Shown: one piece after another, positions 1 through 8,308 of the stretch
How positions within the stretch are numbered: position 1 is the first letter of the stretch
Layout: each line of letters opens with the position of its first letter
DNA from: Prosthecobacter sp.
GTDB lineage: Bacteria; Verrucomicrobiota; Verrucomicrobiia; Verrucomicrobiales; Verrucomicrobiaceae
NCBI RefSeq assembly: GCF_014879935.1
Contig: NZ_JACSRD010000136.1
Coordinates: 1 to 58,099 of the forward strand
Direction: 5' to 3'
DNA length: 58,099 nucleotides
Made by a program: the position numbers and the translations under genes
The notes under the pieces: generated by a model
Databases searched by the model: none
Seen by the model: the letters and a program-made list of their open reading frames with translations, nothing else
Told to the model about the DNA's origin: nothing

Positions 1-10
1 ATTTCGCCCC

Positions 11-1312
11 GTGTCCCCCCCCAGCCAAAATCCTCTCGCGAAAATCGTCGCCTTCCTTTCCAGCTTCGGCCTAGCCACGGTCGTGCTGGCCTTGCTGCTG
101 CTCATCACCTTCCTGGGAACGCTGGAGCAGGCGGAATACGGTCTCGTGGCCAGCCAGGCCCGTTACTTTGAGTCCTTCTTTGTCGATCGCATCGACATCG
201 GCGCCTGCCTGCGTGCGCTGGCGATCGTGGACCTCGGCCGGTTCACGCTGCCACTGTACATCCTCCCGGGCGGCTACACGCTGATGGCGATCCTGTTCGT
301 GAACATGTTCCTCGGGGGCATCATTCGCATCCGCAAGTCGCCGAAGACCATCGGCGTGATCATTTCGCACTTCGCCATCCTCCTCATGATCGCCGCCGGC
401 GCGGTCAGCTACCACTTTGCCATCGAGGGGAACATGAGCCTGCGGGAGGGGGAGACGAGCGATGAGTTTCTCAGCTTCCATGACCGTGTCATCGAGATCG
501 AAAAGGTCCAGGCAGACGACAAGGCGAAGCGCTCCGTGCTCGTGATCGATGAGTCCCAGTATGAGGACCTGGGCGCGGGGAAGGGAAGGACGTTCACCCA
601 TGAGAGCCTGCCCTTTGATCTCATGATCACGAACTGGAAGCAGCACGCGCAGCCCAAACGTGATCGCGAAGGCACGCGCGGCGATGTCATTGATGGCTAC
701 TTCATCCAGGAAGTGAGCCCGGTGGATGAATCCGGCTCTGCTTTGGCGGACGAACAACTCGCCAGCGCCTGCGTGGCCATCGTAAAGGACAAAAAAGGCG
801 GCGAGGAGCAGAAAGGCATTCTCTGGGAGTTCGCCGCGGCACCTTGGACAGTCACCGTCGGCGGCGACAAGTATCTCATCTCGCTCGTGCATCGGACCTA
901 CCGGCTGCCGTTTGCCATCAAGCTGGACAAAACGGAGGAAGAGAAGCATCCCGGAACCCGCATGGCACGCCGTTTCACCAGTTGGGTGACGAAGCTGGAA
1001 GGCGGACGCGAGGAGAAACGCGTGATCACCATGAACGAGCCGGTGCGCAGCGAGGGCTACGCCGTGTTCCAGAGCACCTTCAGCTCCGGTGAAGGTGAAG
1101 GCAATGGCGTGAAGAGCAGCGGCTTCATGATCGTGGAGAATCCATCGGACCACTGGCCGCTCATCTCCTGCATCATCGTCGCTGAGGGACTTCTTCTGCA
1201 CTTCCTGATGATGTTGGGACGTTTCCTCAAGGTGAACGAGTGGCTGTTCGCCGCCGGTGTGATGTTTGCGCTCAACGCCGCCTTCGGCCTGGCGATGTGG
1301 AAACTGCTGTAA
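11..1312 (+). CDS. resB: ResB-like cytochrome c biogenesis protein
   Basis: Likely ResB/Ccs1 subunit of System II cytochrome c maturation, which with CcsA/ResC delivers haem to apocytochromes on the outer face of the inner membrane. Hydrophobic segments are seen at about residues 14-36, 80-106 and 113-136, then a long soluble (periplasmic) region, then two more at about 382-403 and 410-432. This is the ResB layout. The length of 433 residues is normal to slightly short. The first start in view is GTG at position 11, but the frame stays open to the window edge, so the true start may lie outside. The ccsA-like gene follows after 21 bases on the same strand, the usual ResB-ResC pairing, so the two are probably one operon. 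The family call is firm; the N-terminus is not. Confidence 0.88.
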   Translation: MSPPSQNPLAKIVAFLSSFGLATVVLALLLLITFLGTLEQAEYGLVASQARYFESFFVDRIDIGACLRALAIVDLGRFTLPLYILPGGYTLMAILFVNMFLGGIIRIRKSPKTIGVIISHFAILLMIAAGAVSYHFAIEGNMSLREGETSDEFLSFHDRVIEIEKVQADDKAKRSVLVIDESQYEDLGAGKGRTFTHESLPFDLMITNWKQHAQPKRDREGTRGDVIDGYFIQEVSPVDESGSALADEQLASACVAIVKDKKGGEEQKGILWEFAAAPWTVTVGGDKYLISLVHRTYRLPFAIKLDKTEEEKHPGTRMARRFTSWVTKLEGGREEKRVITMNEPVRSEGYAVFQSTFSSGEGEGNGVKSSGFMIVENPSDHWPLISCIIVAEGLLLHFLMMLGRFLKVNEWLFAAGVMFALNAAFGLAMWKLL

Positions 1313-1333
1313 CCTGCTCATTGCTCAAACCCC

Positions 1334-3496
1334 ATGAAAACTTCTCTTTGCCCTTTGGAGCCCTCTGTCGCGCGACAGCGTTTTGGAGTGCTCCAGCCCT
1401 CTGGAGCTTTCCGCGAGCCACGCAACGTTCGAAAAGCGCTGGAGGACCGGCGCACTCCAGGGCGCTGCCTCGCACTGGCGAATACCATCTGCGTGGCGTT
1501 TTGCCTTCTCACCGCGATGGCCCTGCCGGCCGCCGAGCTCCCACCGCTCGATCTTTTCCGCGACAAAGAGGTGGTGGAGACCTTTGCGTCCATCCCCGTC
1601 CAGGAATCGGGGCGGATCAAGCCGCTCGAAAATGTCGCCAACTACCGTCTGCTGCGCTTTCGTGCCCGCCGGAGCATCTGGTTGACCGAGAATGGCGAGA
1701 TGGATGGCAAGCCGTTGACCGACCCCGTGGCCAGCAAGCCGATTGTGAAGGATGGCGACAAGCCAGTGAAGCTGAACGCCACGGAATGGCTGCTGATGAG
1801 CTGGTTCCGCCCCGACATCGCCAGGATCGTGCCGCTGTTCAAGGTCGATAACTCCTCCGCCATCACGGAACTGGGGCTCACTGCCAAGGGGAAGCGGGAT
1901 CAGTACACCTTTGCCGAGATCGAGCCAGCGCGGCAGACGCTGATGGAAAAAATGAGCGAGTATCGCGAGATCCCGACGAAAAAGCAGACGCCGGAGCAGC
2001 GCATGATCGTGCAGCTCGCCGCGAACTTCCTCGATTACGAGATGATCACCGGGCACTTCGACTTCATCCGCTCCCCCTTGGGGGACAAAGTGGATCAACT
2101 GCCTGCTGGCGTTGAGAAACCGGTGCGCCTCTCAAAGAGCCTCAATGCCCTCGCCAATGCCGTGCGCACGAACGGCGGCCCGCCGATGCAGATCCCGTGG
2201 TTTCGCGATTTCGGCAAGGCGGCGCTCGGTGCGATGATGGGCGGCAACGCGGAGCAGCAACTCCGCATTTTCCCGCCAGGACCCAAGGCGCAGGAGGCCT
2301 GGCACGGTCCTGGAGAGATCATTTTCGGCGCCATCAATGGCGAGAAGGAAGTCAGCGCCGATCAACTTGCCTGGCTGGCGGCTTACGAAGACGTCTATCT
2401 GGCGTTGCCTGACGCGGCGAAGTTCAAAGCGGCCTCGAAGGCCCTGCTCACCAGGATCCAAGACGCCGCCAACGCTCGTGGCGAAGGGACCTTCGTCGCC
2501 TTGGAGCGTCATGCGATCAAAGCGGACTACTTTTTCTACGCGCAATGGATTTTCCTCGTCGGATTCGTGGCCGTGGCTCTGTCATGGATCGCACCCGGGT
2601 CCAAGCTGGAAAAATTCACCAAAGTCGCCACCTGGTTGCTGCTCGCCGCGGCAACGGGCTACGCCATCACGGGTGTGGTGATCCGGTGCATCATCATGCA
2701 GCGTCCGCCCATCACAACGCTGTATGAGACCATCCTGTTCATCGGCGCCTCCGTGGCTTTGTTCGGTCTTGTCGCCGAATGGATCACGAAACGCGGACTC
2801 GGGCTCCTGGTGGCGGCGATTGGAGGCACTGCCTGCATGTTCCTGGCGATTCAATTCGAAGCCAGCGAGGCCACGGACACCCTTCATCAACTGCAGGCGG
2901 TGCTGATCACGAATTTCTGGCTGTCCACGCACGTGCCGCTCATCAATCTCGGCTACGCTGCGTGCATGGTCGCCGCGCTGATCTCGATGATCTACTTCGT
3001 GCAGCGTCTTTTCGGCAGATTCGGGCCAAAATCCGATGAGGGCCGGTTTTTGACCCGTGTGGCCTATGGATTCATCTGCTGCGGCCTGTTTCTGGCCCTG
3101 GTGGGCACGGTTTTGGGAGGTATCTGGGCGAATTATAGCTGGGGCCGCTTCTGGGGCTGGGACCCGAAGGAAAATGGCGCGCTCATGATCTGCCTCATGT
3201 GCCTCGTCATCCTCCACGCCCGCCTCGGTGGTTACATCCGCGAGGTCGGCCTCCACAACTGCAACCTCGTCCTCGGCTGCATCGTGGTCTTCTCCTGGTT
3301 CGGCGTGAACCAACTCGGCGTGGGCCTGCACGCCTACGGCTTCACCGATGGCACTTGGCCCAATATCTACGGCTTCTGGATCAGTCAGGCGGCTCTGCTG
3401 ATATATGGACTGGTGCTTTCACGACTGGACAAATCGTCCACGCAGGCAAAGAACGCTTCCTCGGAAGACTTGGCAGCGGCGAAAGCGTCTGCCTGA
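1334..3496 (+). CDS. ccsA: CcsA/ResC-type cytochrome c biogenesis protein
   Basis: Haem-handling partner of ResB in System II cytochrome c maturation. The C-terminal half (about residues 395-705) is a multi-span membrane domain with the tryptophan-rich haem motif WGRFWGWDPKE near residues 603-613 and conserved histidines on either side (THVPL, GLHAYGF). About 350 residues precede it, as in large fused-type ResC proteins, so the protein is long (720 residues). Oddity: residues about 10-45 are encoded by a palindromic repeat element (1361-1470), directly before a hydrophobic stretch ending in MALPAAE that looks like a signal sequence or first helix. Either the element has inserted in frame in the 5' end or the real start is further in (ATG at 1517 is in frame but cuts the hydrophobic stretch). 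The stop codon abuts that of the convergent amidase gene. Confidence 0.9.
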   Translation: MKTSLCPLEPSVARQRFGVLQPSGAFREPRNVRKALEDRRTPGRCLALANTICVAFCLLTAMALPAAELPPLDLFRDKEVVETFASIPVQESGRIKPLENVANYRLLRFRARRSIWLTENGEMDGKPLTDPVASKPIVKDGDKPVKLNATEWLLMSWFRPDIARIVPLFKVDNSSAITELGLTAKGKRDQYTFAEIEPARQTLMEKMSEYREIPTKKQTPEQRMIVQLAANFLDYEMITGHFDFIRSPLGDKVDQLPAGVEKPVRLSKSLNALANAVRTNGGPPMQIPWFRDFGKAALGAMMGGNAEQQLRIFPPGPKAQEAWHGPGEIIFGAINGEKEVSADQLAWLAAYEDVYLALPDAAKFKAASKALLTRIQDAANARGEGTFVALERHAIKADYFFYAQWIFLVGFVAVALSWIAPGSKLEKFTKVATWLLLAAATGYAITGVVIRCIIMQRPPITTLYETILFIGASVALFGLVAEWITKRGLGLLVAAIGGTACMFLAIQFEASEATDTLHQLQAVLITNFWLSTHVPLINLGYAACMVAALISMIYFVQRLFGRFGPKSDEGRFLTRVAYGFICCGLFLALVGTVLGGIWANYSWGRFWGWDPKENGALMICLMCLVILHARLGGYIREVGLHNCNLVLGCIVVFSWFGVNQLGVGLHAYGFTDGTWPNIYGFWISQAALLIYGLVLSRLDKSSTQAKNASSEDLAAAKASA
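1361..1470. repeat. Palindromic repeat element in the ccsA 5' end
   Basis: A nested palindromic block. CTGTCGCGCGACAG (1365-1378) is a perfect 14-base palindrome. CTCCAG-CCCT-CTGGAG (1391-1406) is a perfect hairpin. CAGCGTTTTGGAGTGC (1376-1391) pairs imperfectly with GCACTCCAGGGCGCTG (1452-1467) as an outer stem. This looks like a REP/MITE-like dispersed element rather than normal coding sequence, yet it is read through in frame. Copy number elsewhere in the genome cannot be judged from here. Confidence 0.6.
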
Positions 3497-4132
3497 TCAA
3501 TTCGACTTCTTGTAGGCGATGATGCCTTGGGCGATGCCTTCGGCGATCCGCTTGCGGAATTCGCCTGTCATCATGCGTGCGCGTTCGCTGGAGTTGCTGA
3601 CGAAGCCGCATTCGACCAGCACGGCCGGGTTCTTCGTGGTGGCACGGATGACGTGGAAATTCGCGCTTTTGACGCCCCGGTTGGTCATGCTGGAACGCTG
3701 CACGAGGTAGGCCTGGATGTACGCCGCCAGCATGTAGCTGGAGGAAAAGTGATAATAGGTCTCCGCTCCGGCACCACTGCCGCCGCGATTGTAGTTGTAG
3801 TGGATGCTGACGAAAATGGCGTTGCGGCGGCTGTTTCCCAGTGCTGAACGGTCATGCAGAGGAATGAACACGTCACGGCTGCGGGACATGATGACATTGA
3901 GGCCCTCTTTTTTGAGCAATTGCTCGACTCGGCGCGCAGTGTCCAGCGCGAGGTGTTTCTCATACACATAGCCGATGGCCGCACCGCGGTCGTGGGCACC
4001 ATGGCCCGGGTCGAGGATGACGGTGTCAAAGGCGCTAGCGGCAGCAGACGAGAACAGGGTCGCTGCCAGGAGCAGCGAGAGGGCGGTCAGCAGGCGATGA
4101 AGGCGGTGACGAGGACGGAAAACGGGCAGCAT
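3497..4132 (-). CDS. N-acetylmuramoyl-L-alanine amidase (Amidase_3)
   Basis: Zinc amidase of the AmiA/CwlM type that cleaves the amide bond between N-acetylmuramic acid and L-alanine in peptidoglycan. A signal sequence covers about residues 1-34 (hydrophobic LLTALSLLLAATLF, then SAAASA), so export to the periplasm is expected. The catalytic domain follows directly: DPGHG at 41-45 with zinc ligand His44, the Glu at about 58, SIH with His111, and VECGF with catalytic Glu174. No SPOR, LysM or AMIN domain is present in the 211 residues, so it is a minimal enzyme. The stop codon directly abuts the ccsA stop codon on the other strand. Confidence 0.92.
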   Translation of the reverse strand: MLPVFRPRHRLHRLLTALSLLLAATLFSSAAASAFDTVILDPGHGAHDRGAAIGYVYEKHLALDTARRVEQLLKKEGLNVIMSRSRDVFIPLHDRSALGNSRRNAIFVSIHYNYNRGGSGAGAETYYHFSSSYMLAAYIQAYLVQRSSMTNRGVKSANFHVIRATTKNPAVLVECGFVSNSSERARMMTGEFRKRIAEGIAQGIIAYKKSN

Positions 4133-4252
4133 GATCGGTTTGGGGGTGGGGGCGGGATGAGCCGAACGTCCCGCAAAGTCATGGGCCTGACAGTAAGCGG
4201 GGACCGGGCGAAAGGGTCAAGTGTTTTGCCCGCAAACTCCGCCATCAGACAT

Positions 4253-4284
4253 AAAAAAGCCGCCGGATGTTTCCATCCGGCGGC
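4253..4284 (-). terminator. Rho-independent terminator of the pseudopilin gene
   Basis: Read on the minus strand, an 11-base perfect GC-rich stem (GCCGCCGGATG with CATCCGGCGGC, four-base loop, 4259-4284) is followed at once by a run of six T. It lies 25 bases after the stop of the pseudopilin-like gene at 4310, so it ends that transcript before the amidase gene. Confidence 0.9.
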
Positions 4285-4309
4285 GCAGACTCAACAACGG
4301 GTCAATGCT

Positions 4310-5173
4310 TTACTGCCCGAGTGGAGAAGGAGGCAGACCACCCGGTTGTCCCAGCGGAGCGCCAGGAGCACCGCCAGGAAACGCTCCAGGCAGCGGTGCG
4401 CCCGGCAGGCCGCCCGGAAGACCGCCCGGCAGGCCGCCAGGGAGCGCATTCGGGTCGGTGTAGCTGCCAACACCTTGGGCACCACCTGTGATCACGGCGT
4501 TCAAGACGCGCTGAGGCTGGCCCTGGGAAGCCTGGGTGAACGAATCCATCCCACCCGCCATCACCTTCGGACCGACGGTACCGCGCTTGCCATTCAGTTT
4601 CTCCACCTGAACGCTGCCATCATTGCGTCCGATGATGATCTCACCACCAGGCCAGGTGCGGCCCGGACGGATCTGACCGGCGACGTCCGCATTCCACTGT
4701 GGCGGCCAGCCTGGGGTGACCGGGTTTTCGTACACGAGAGGCATGTTGCCCTGTGTTGCGTCGGTCTGGCCGGCTGTGAGTGCCCAGTGGTTTTCACCTG
4801 GCATCAGCGCCATGCCGTAGGCAGGGGCTGTGCCGATGTTGTTGTCCGGGTTGTAGCCAGCAGGGCAGCCGAAGATTCGCTCGTCCATGACGATCTGTTC
4901 CTGGACCAAGAAACGGAAAGCGTCGTTGGCTGTTGCGGCGACGCCACCGGTCTGGTTGTTCGGAACCGAGTCGGGATACTGGCTGTTGTTGTCCTTGGAG
5001 AACTGCTTGAGCGAGAGGATGATCTGCTTGCAGTTGCTGATGCCTTTGGCTTGGTTGCCCATCTTCTGAATGCCGCTGTAGGCGGGCACGGCCAGACTCG
5101 CGAGAATCGCGATGATCGTGATCACCACCAACAACTCGATCAGAGTGAAGGCTTGGTTTCGTTTCGTTTTCAT
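4310..5173 (-). CDS. Type II/IV pseudopilin-like protein with Gly/Pro-rich tail
   Basis: Exported pseudopilin-like protein with the classic class III signal: short basic leader MKTKRNQA, then FTLIELLVVI with Glu at mature position 5 and a hydrophobic helix to about residue 30. A prepilin peptidase should cut after Ala8 and methylate Phe9. The body (about 35-240) resembles the single-helix pseudopilins that are numerous in Verrucomicrobiota and Planctomycetota, with no assigned function. The last 44 residues are a low-complexity tail of LPGG and related units, unusual for a pilin. The gene stands alone, with a strong terminator behind it and its own roughly 105-base upstream spacer, so it is probably monocistronic. 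No secretion ATPase or prepilin peptidase is nearby. Confidence 0.85.
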   Translation of the reverse strand: MKTKRNQAFTLIELLVVITIIAILASLAVPAYSGIQKMGNQAKGISNCKQIILSLKQFSKDNNSQYPDSVPNNQTGGVAATANDAFRFLVQEQIVMDERIFGCPAGYNPDNNIGTAPAYGMALMPGENHWALTAGQTDATQGNMPLVYENPVTPGWPPQWNADVAGQIRPGRTWPGGEIIIGRNDGSVQVEKLNGKRGTVGPKVMAGGMDSFTQASQGQPQRVLNAVITGGAQGVGSYTDPNALPGGLPGGLPGGLPGAPLPGAFPGGAPGAPLGQPGGLPPSPLGQ

Positions 5174-5278
5174 TTTATGAGTGCGTTTGTGGGTTGGTTA
5201 TGATGTTATGCGGATGAAGGATTTCTCCTGCACCCGCATTGATTAGACCCAACAAGCCTCCAAAAGGCGAGAAAAAAA

Positions 5279-6097
5279 TCATTCCAGAGCCACGACGCTG
5301 ATTTTCAGCTCGCTGCATAGCCTGAGAACCTCCGGTTTCCCCAGAATCAACGTCCTGCCGGCCTCCACCGCGATGAGGTCCACCCCTGCTCCGACTGCCG
5401 TGCGGATGGTGTCCGGGCCGACGACGGGGACGTCGAAGCGCATGTCTTGATTCGGTTTGGAGACTTTCACCATCGTCGCGCCACCGCGTCCGAGCGAGCC
5501 ACCGCGCTTCACGGCCTCGTTCGTGCCTTCAAAGGCTTCCACCGCGAGCACGGTGCCGTTTTTGACGACCACGGTTTGCCCGATGTCGAGGCGGCTGCTT
5601 TCCTTCGCGATCTTGAAGCCGTATTCGGCATCCTCCTGGCGGCGTTTTTTGATCTGCGGACCGGCGACATGGCCCGGACCGGGCATGAGGTCTTCGAGAA
5701 AGGTGGTGGCAGGCAGAAGTGCGATGCCGTCCTTGGCGAGTTCGTTCGCGATGCCGCCAAACAGCGTCTCGGCGTTCCGCTGCTTGAGCTTCGCCATCAT
5801 GATCAGCGTGCGGAGGTCCGGGCGCAGGTCGAAGAGGTTCTTCGGCGCGATTTGGCCGACCATGACGGTTTGCGTGACGCCTTCCTTTTTGAAGAAGGAG
5901 ATCATCTTGCCAAGCTGGCCGACGCGGAACCACTCGATGGCATCCACCATCCCCGCGAGCTCCGGCTTCGTCTCATTCGTAAAGGCGGCCGCGACGAGTT
6001 TTTTGACACCCGCCTTCCGTGCTGCCGCGACAAAGGTCTCCGGATAAATGCCGTTTCCGGCGATGAGGGCGATGGTGTCGAGGCTGGGAGTGGTCAT
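5279..6097 (-). CDS. lpxI: UDP-2,3-diacylglucosamine pyrophosphatase LpxI
   Basis: LpxI (DUF1009) hydrolyses UDP-2,3-diacylglucosamine to lipid X and UMP, step four of lipid A synthesis, replacing LpxH in many bacteria. The 272 residues match the family length. The N-terminal domain begins with the typical AGNGIYP segment (13-19). The C-terminal catalytic domain carries the family signatures LDIGQTVVV, VLAVEAFEGT and VGPDTI. Its presence implies a lipid A-containing outer membrane. It is followed by the pseudopilin gene after 105 bases and preceded by a 127-base spacer. No other lpx genes are in view. Confidence 0.93.
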   Translation of the reverse strand: MTTPSLDTIALIAGNGIYPETFVAAARKAGVKKLVAAAFTNETKPELAGMVDAIEWFRVGQLGKMISFFKKEGVTQTVMVGQIAPKNLFDLRPDLRTLIMMAKLKQRNAETLFGGIANELAKDGIALLPATTFLEDLMPGPGHVAGPQIKKRRQEDAEYGFKIAKESSRLDIGQTVVVKNGTVLAVEAFEGTNEAVKRGGSLGRGGATMVKVSKPNQDMRFDVPVVGPDTIRTAVGAGVDLIAVEAGRTLILGKPEVLRLCSELKISVVALE

Positions 6098-6224
6098 CGA
6101 GGCGTGGAGACAGTGCGGACAGCTGAAATGCTATGCCCTGCGGCCAGCGTGTCGGCAATGAATTTCAAGAAGCCGCCGGCAGTAGAAAGCTATATGCGCT
6201 TCTTTGGCAACGGGCCCTGGACTC

Positions 6225-6530
6225 TCACGCCATCATCTCATGCTTTTCAAGTCCGAGCGAGATGGCCGACTCGACCAATACGCGCACCACAGGGTTGCAT
6301 CCACGGAAGACGAGGCGATCCAGCACTTGGGGGCCATGCTGTTCGACGAATCCTGCCACCAGGGCGTTTATGAAAGAACTGTTGGCGTTGCGCACGCCGG
6401 TGAAGTTCAGCACGATTTCCGGACAGATGCCTGCGTAGGGGGCCATGCGCCCCTGGCGAAACTCCGCCGCCAGCGCACCATCTGCGAGGCCTGTGCCGAA
6501 TTCGTCAGCGAGGTTGAGGTCGAGTTTCAT
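6225..6530 (-). CDS. STAS-like (DUF4325) protein
   Basis: A 101-residue protein matching the STAS-like DUF4325 pattern: a beta strand IVLNFTGV, then the NANSSFINALVAGF helix region, and a C-terminal VFRGCNPVVRVLVESAI segment. STAS folds act as phospho-regulated or nucleotide-sensing switches in partner-switching circuits. Its start overlaps the stop of the upstream ATPase gene by four bases (ATGA), so the two are translationally coupled and probably work together. Targets are unknown; a role downstream of the ATPase is inferred from the coupling. Confidence 0.75.
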   Translation of the reverse strand: MKLDLNLADEFGTGLADGALAAEFRQGRMAPYAGICPEIVLNFTGVRNANSSFINALVAGFVEQHGPQVLDRLVFRGCNPVVRVLVESAISLGLEKHEMMA

Positions 6531-7459
6531 GATGTGAACGTACCAGACTGTACCGTGCGGCGCAAGAGTCCAGCCTCGACCTTGGCATCATGCAGGAGGC
6601 TGGCGAAGTCTTTTACGTCCTCCTGCCGGAAGGCTGTGACCACCAAGGTGCCCTGATAGTGACCTTCGTCTGGCAATGGAATATGTTCGGGTGGTCCGCC
6701 TGCCCCTATGCGCACCACACCGTCGCCGCTGACCACGAGGAGCCATCCCCGCGTGCGCCGCACCAACCCGGAGACCAGCGTCAGGCCCACTCCTTCGTTC
6801 GTGGGGCGGCCACGGCTGGAGACTTTCGGCTCCAAGGCCTTCACAATGGCCTCAGCGTCGGTCATGCCAGCCGCCCAGGAAAAACCGGCGTCCATGAAGC
6901 TCTGGCGGATGCCCTTGCCATTGTCTCCGACGGCGAGCCGGACCAGTCCCTCGGAACGTGCCACCTGCGCCGCCGCATAACCGAGCCCGCGGCTGTGCTG
7001 ACGCGCATTGTTGGCCGTCTCGGTAAAGACATACCAAGTCAGGTTGTGAAGCGCCCCAAGCGGGTGCTCGTAGTCCTCGCCGCCGGGAGCCAGACAAGTG
7101 GCCATCTCATTGCCCATCCGGTCCACATCATGATCCACCAATTGCACCGGAACGAACCGGCCCCGTGCATCGTGGCGACGAAAGTTCTCCGGCAGCTCTG
7201 CACCACAAGCCTTGAGCACATCCATGCGTTGCAGGTAGCCGGTGATTGCGCAGCGCTCCAGATTCTGAAACGCCACCCTTTTACCTTGCCGCAACCATCG
7301 AGTGACTGTGGCCACCAACGCTACAAACGCACCGGGGGAAACCCGGCGTAGCGCCTCGAAGTCGAGCTTCACCTCATCCGCGTCGCCTACCGTGGACAAC
7401 TGTGCAAGGAACGGCAACAAGCCATCCGCGTTGATCTGGGCTGGCAGGCGTAGATGCAT
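6527..7459 (-). CDS. STAS-HATPase fusion regulatory protein
   Basis: A GHKL-type ATPase of about 310 residues. The N-terminal region (about 1-110) resembles a STAS domain (VKLDFEALRRVSPGAF, then a KRVAFQNLE strand). The C-terminal part is a histidine-kinase-like ATPase: N-box FTETANNARQHS, G1 box VGDNGKGI and G2 box GVGLTLVSGLV. No phospho-acceptor histidine domain is seen, so it fits the anti-sigma/serine-kinase-like class of partner switches. I chose ATG 7459, which clears the upstream hydrolase gene by seven bases. A GTG at 7486 would add nine residues and overlap that gene. It is coupled to the STAS-like gene downstream. Confidence 0.78.
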   Translation of the reverse strand: MHLRLPAQINADGLLPFLAQLSTVGDADEVKLDFEALRRVSPGAFVALVATVTRWLRQGKRVAFQNLERCAITGYLQRMDVLKACGAELPENFRRHDARGRFVPVQLVDHDVDRMGNEMATCLAPGGEDYEHPLGALHNLTWYVFTETANNARQHSRGLGYAAAQVARSEGLVRLAVGDNGKGIRQSFMDAGFSWAAGMTDAEAIVKALEPKVSSRGRPTNEGVGLTLVSGLVRRTRGWLLVVSGDGVVRIGAGGPPEHIPLPDEGHYQGTLVVTAFRQEDVKDFASLLHDAKVEAGLLRRTVQSGTFTS

Positions 7460-7466
7460 GATCGAA

Positions 7467-8267
7467 TCAAAGCGTAAACCTCTCACACTGGCCCATGAAG
7501 GCGCGGGGATTGTCCCAAGCGACGCGTTGGATCATTTCGGGGGTCCAGCCGCGGTGGCGCATGGCTTGCATGGTCTTGGGGACGGCGAGGGGATCGCTCA
7601 CGCCCCAGTCGCAGGCGCTGTTCATCCAGATGCGCTCGGCCTGGCGGTGCTCCAGCATGTCGATGGCACGATTGGGGGTGCATTTGCTCTCGGGATAAAG
7701 CGTGATGCCGGCCCAGAAGCCATGGTCGAGCACGTGGTCGATGGTGTGCTCCTCGACGTGGTCGATGATGACACGCTCGGGCTTGATCTTGGAGAAGTTT
7801 TTCAGCGCCTGGACGATGAGGTGCGTGCCTTTGAGCTTGTCCTCAAGGTGCGGGGTATGGATGAGGACGAGTTGGTCGTAGTCCTGCGCGACTTGCAGAT
7901 GGCGCTCGAAGATGGCGAGCTCGTTGCGGCTGTTTTTGTTGAGGCCGATCTCGCCGATGCCGAGCACGCCGGGCTTGTCGATGAACTGCGGGATGAGGGC
8001 GATGACGTCCTCGGCGAGCTTGAGGTCCTCGGCTTCCTTCGGGTTGATGCAGAGCCAGCAGAAGTGCTTGATGCCGAACTTCGCGGCACGCTTCGGCTCA
8101 TACTCGGTGATCTGGCGGAAGTAGTCGTAGAAGCCGTCGGCGCTGGCGCGGTCAAAGCCGGCCCAGAACGCGGGCTCGCAGATGGCCTGACAGCCGGCAA
8201 GCGCCATGCGCTCGTAGCAATCCGTGGTGCGGCTGACCATGTGGCCGTGGGGTTCGATGTAGTTCAT
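7467..8267 (-). CDS. TatD-like metal-dependent hydrolase (EboB-like)
   Basis: Amidohydrolase-fold protein of the TatD type. Metal-ligand motifs are visible: EPHGHMVS at the start, GIGEIG in the middle, LIHTPH, then IDHVEEHT and the closing CDWGVSDPL. The sequence as a whole, especially MNYIEPHGHMVS and DWGVSDPLAVPKT, recalls EboB-type hydrolases of ebo/edb gene clusters, but no other Ebo proteins are nearby, so the substrate is unknown. I start at ATG 8267. An in-frame TTG at 8282 lies in the heptamer repeat and adds five unconvincing residues. The next gene in the same direction begins seven bases after its stop. Confidence 0.8.
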   Translation of the reverse strand: MNYIEPHGHMVSRTTDCYERMALAGCQAICEPAFWAGFDRASADGFYDYFRQITEYEPKRAAKFGIKHFCWLCINPKEAEDLKLAEDVIALIPQFIDKPGVLGIGEIGLNKNSRNELAIFERHLQVAQDYDQLVLIHTPHLEDKLKGTHLIVQALKNFSKIKPERVIIDHVEEHTIDHVLDHGFWAGITLYPESKCTPNRAIDMLEHRQAERIWMNSACDWGVSDPLAVPKTMQAMRHRGWTPEMIQRVAWDNPRAFMGQCERFTL

Positions 8268-8276
8268 CCCTGGGAG

Positions 8277-8308
8277 TTCCAAGTTTCAGGTTTAAAGTTT
8301 CAAGTTCA
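8277..8308. repeat. Heptamer (GTTTCAA-type) repeat array
   Basis: The spacer between the small unknown gene and the TatD-like gene is built from degenerate seven-base units (AAGTTTC AGGTTTA AAGTTTC AAGTTC). It supplies the stop codon of the small gene. The same unit family recurs at 17261-17301, 19228-19312 and 23344-23378. Confidence 0.7.

Noticed and set aside
71..1321. Long open frame (416 codons) on the minus strand opposite ResB
   Set aside because: Composition is His/Asp/Arg-rich, without any domain, as expected for the antisense of a GC-rich gene; the plus-strand frame has clear ResB features.
3854..5203. Long plus-strand open frame opposite amidase and pseudopilin genes
   Set aside because: It crosses two recognised minus-strand genes and a strong terminator and has no recognisable domain.
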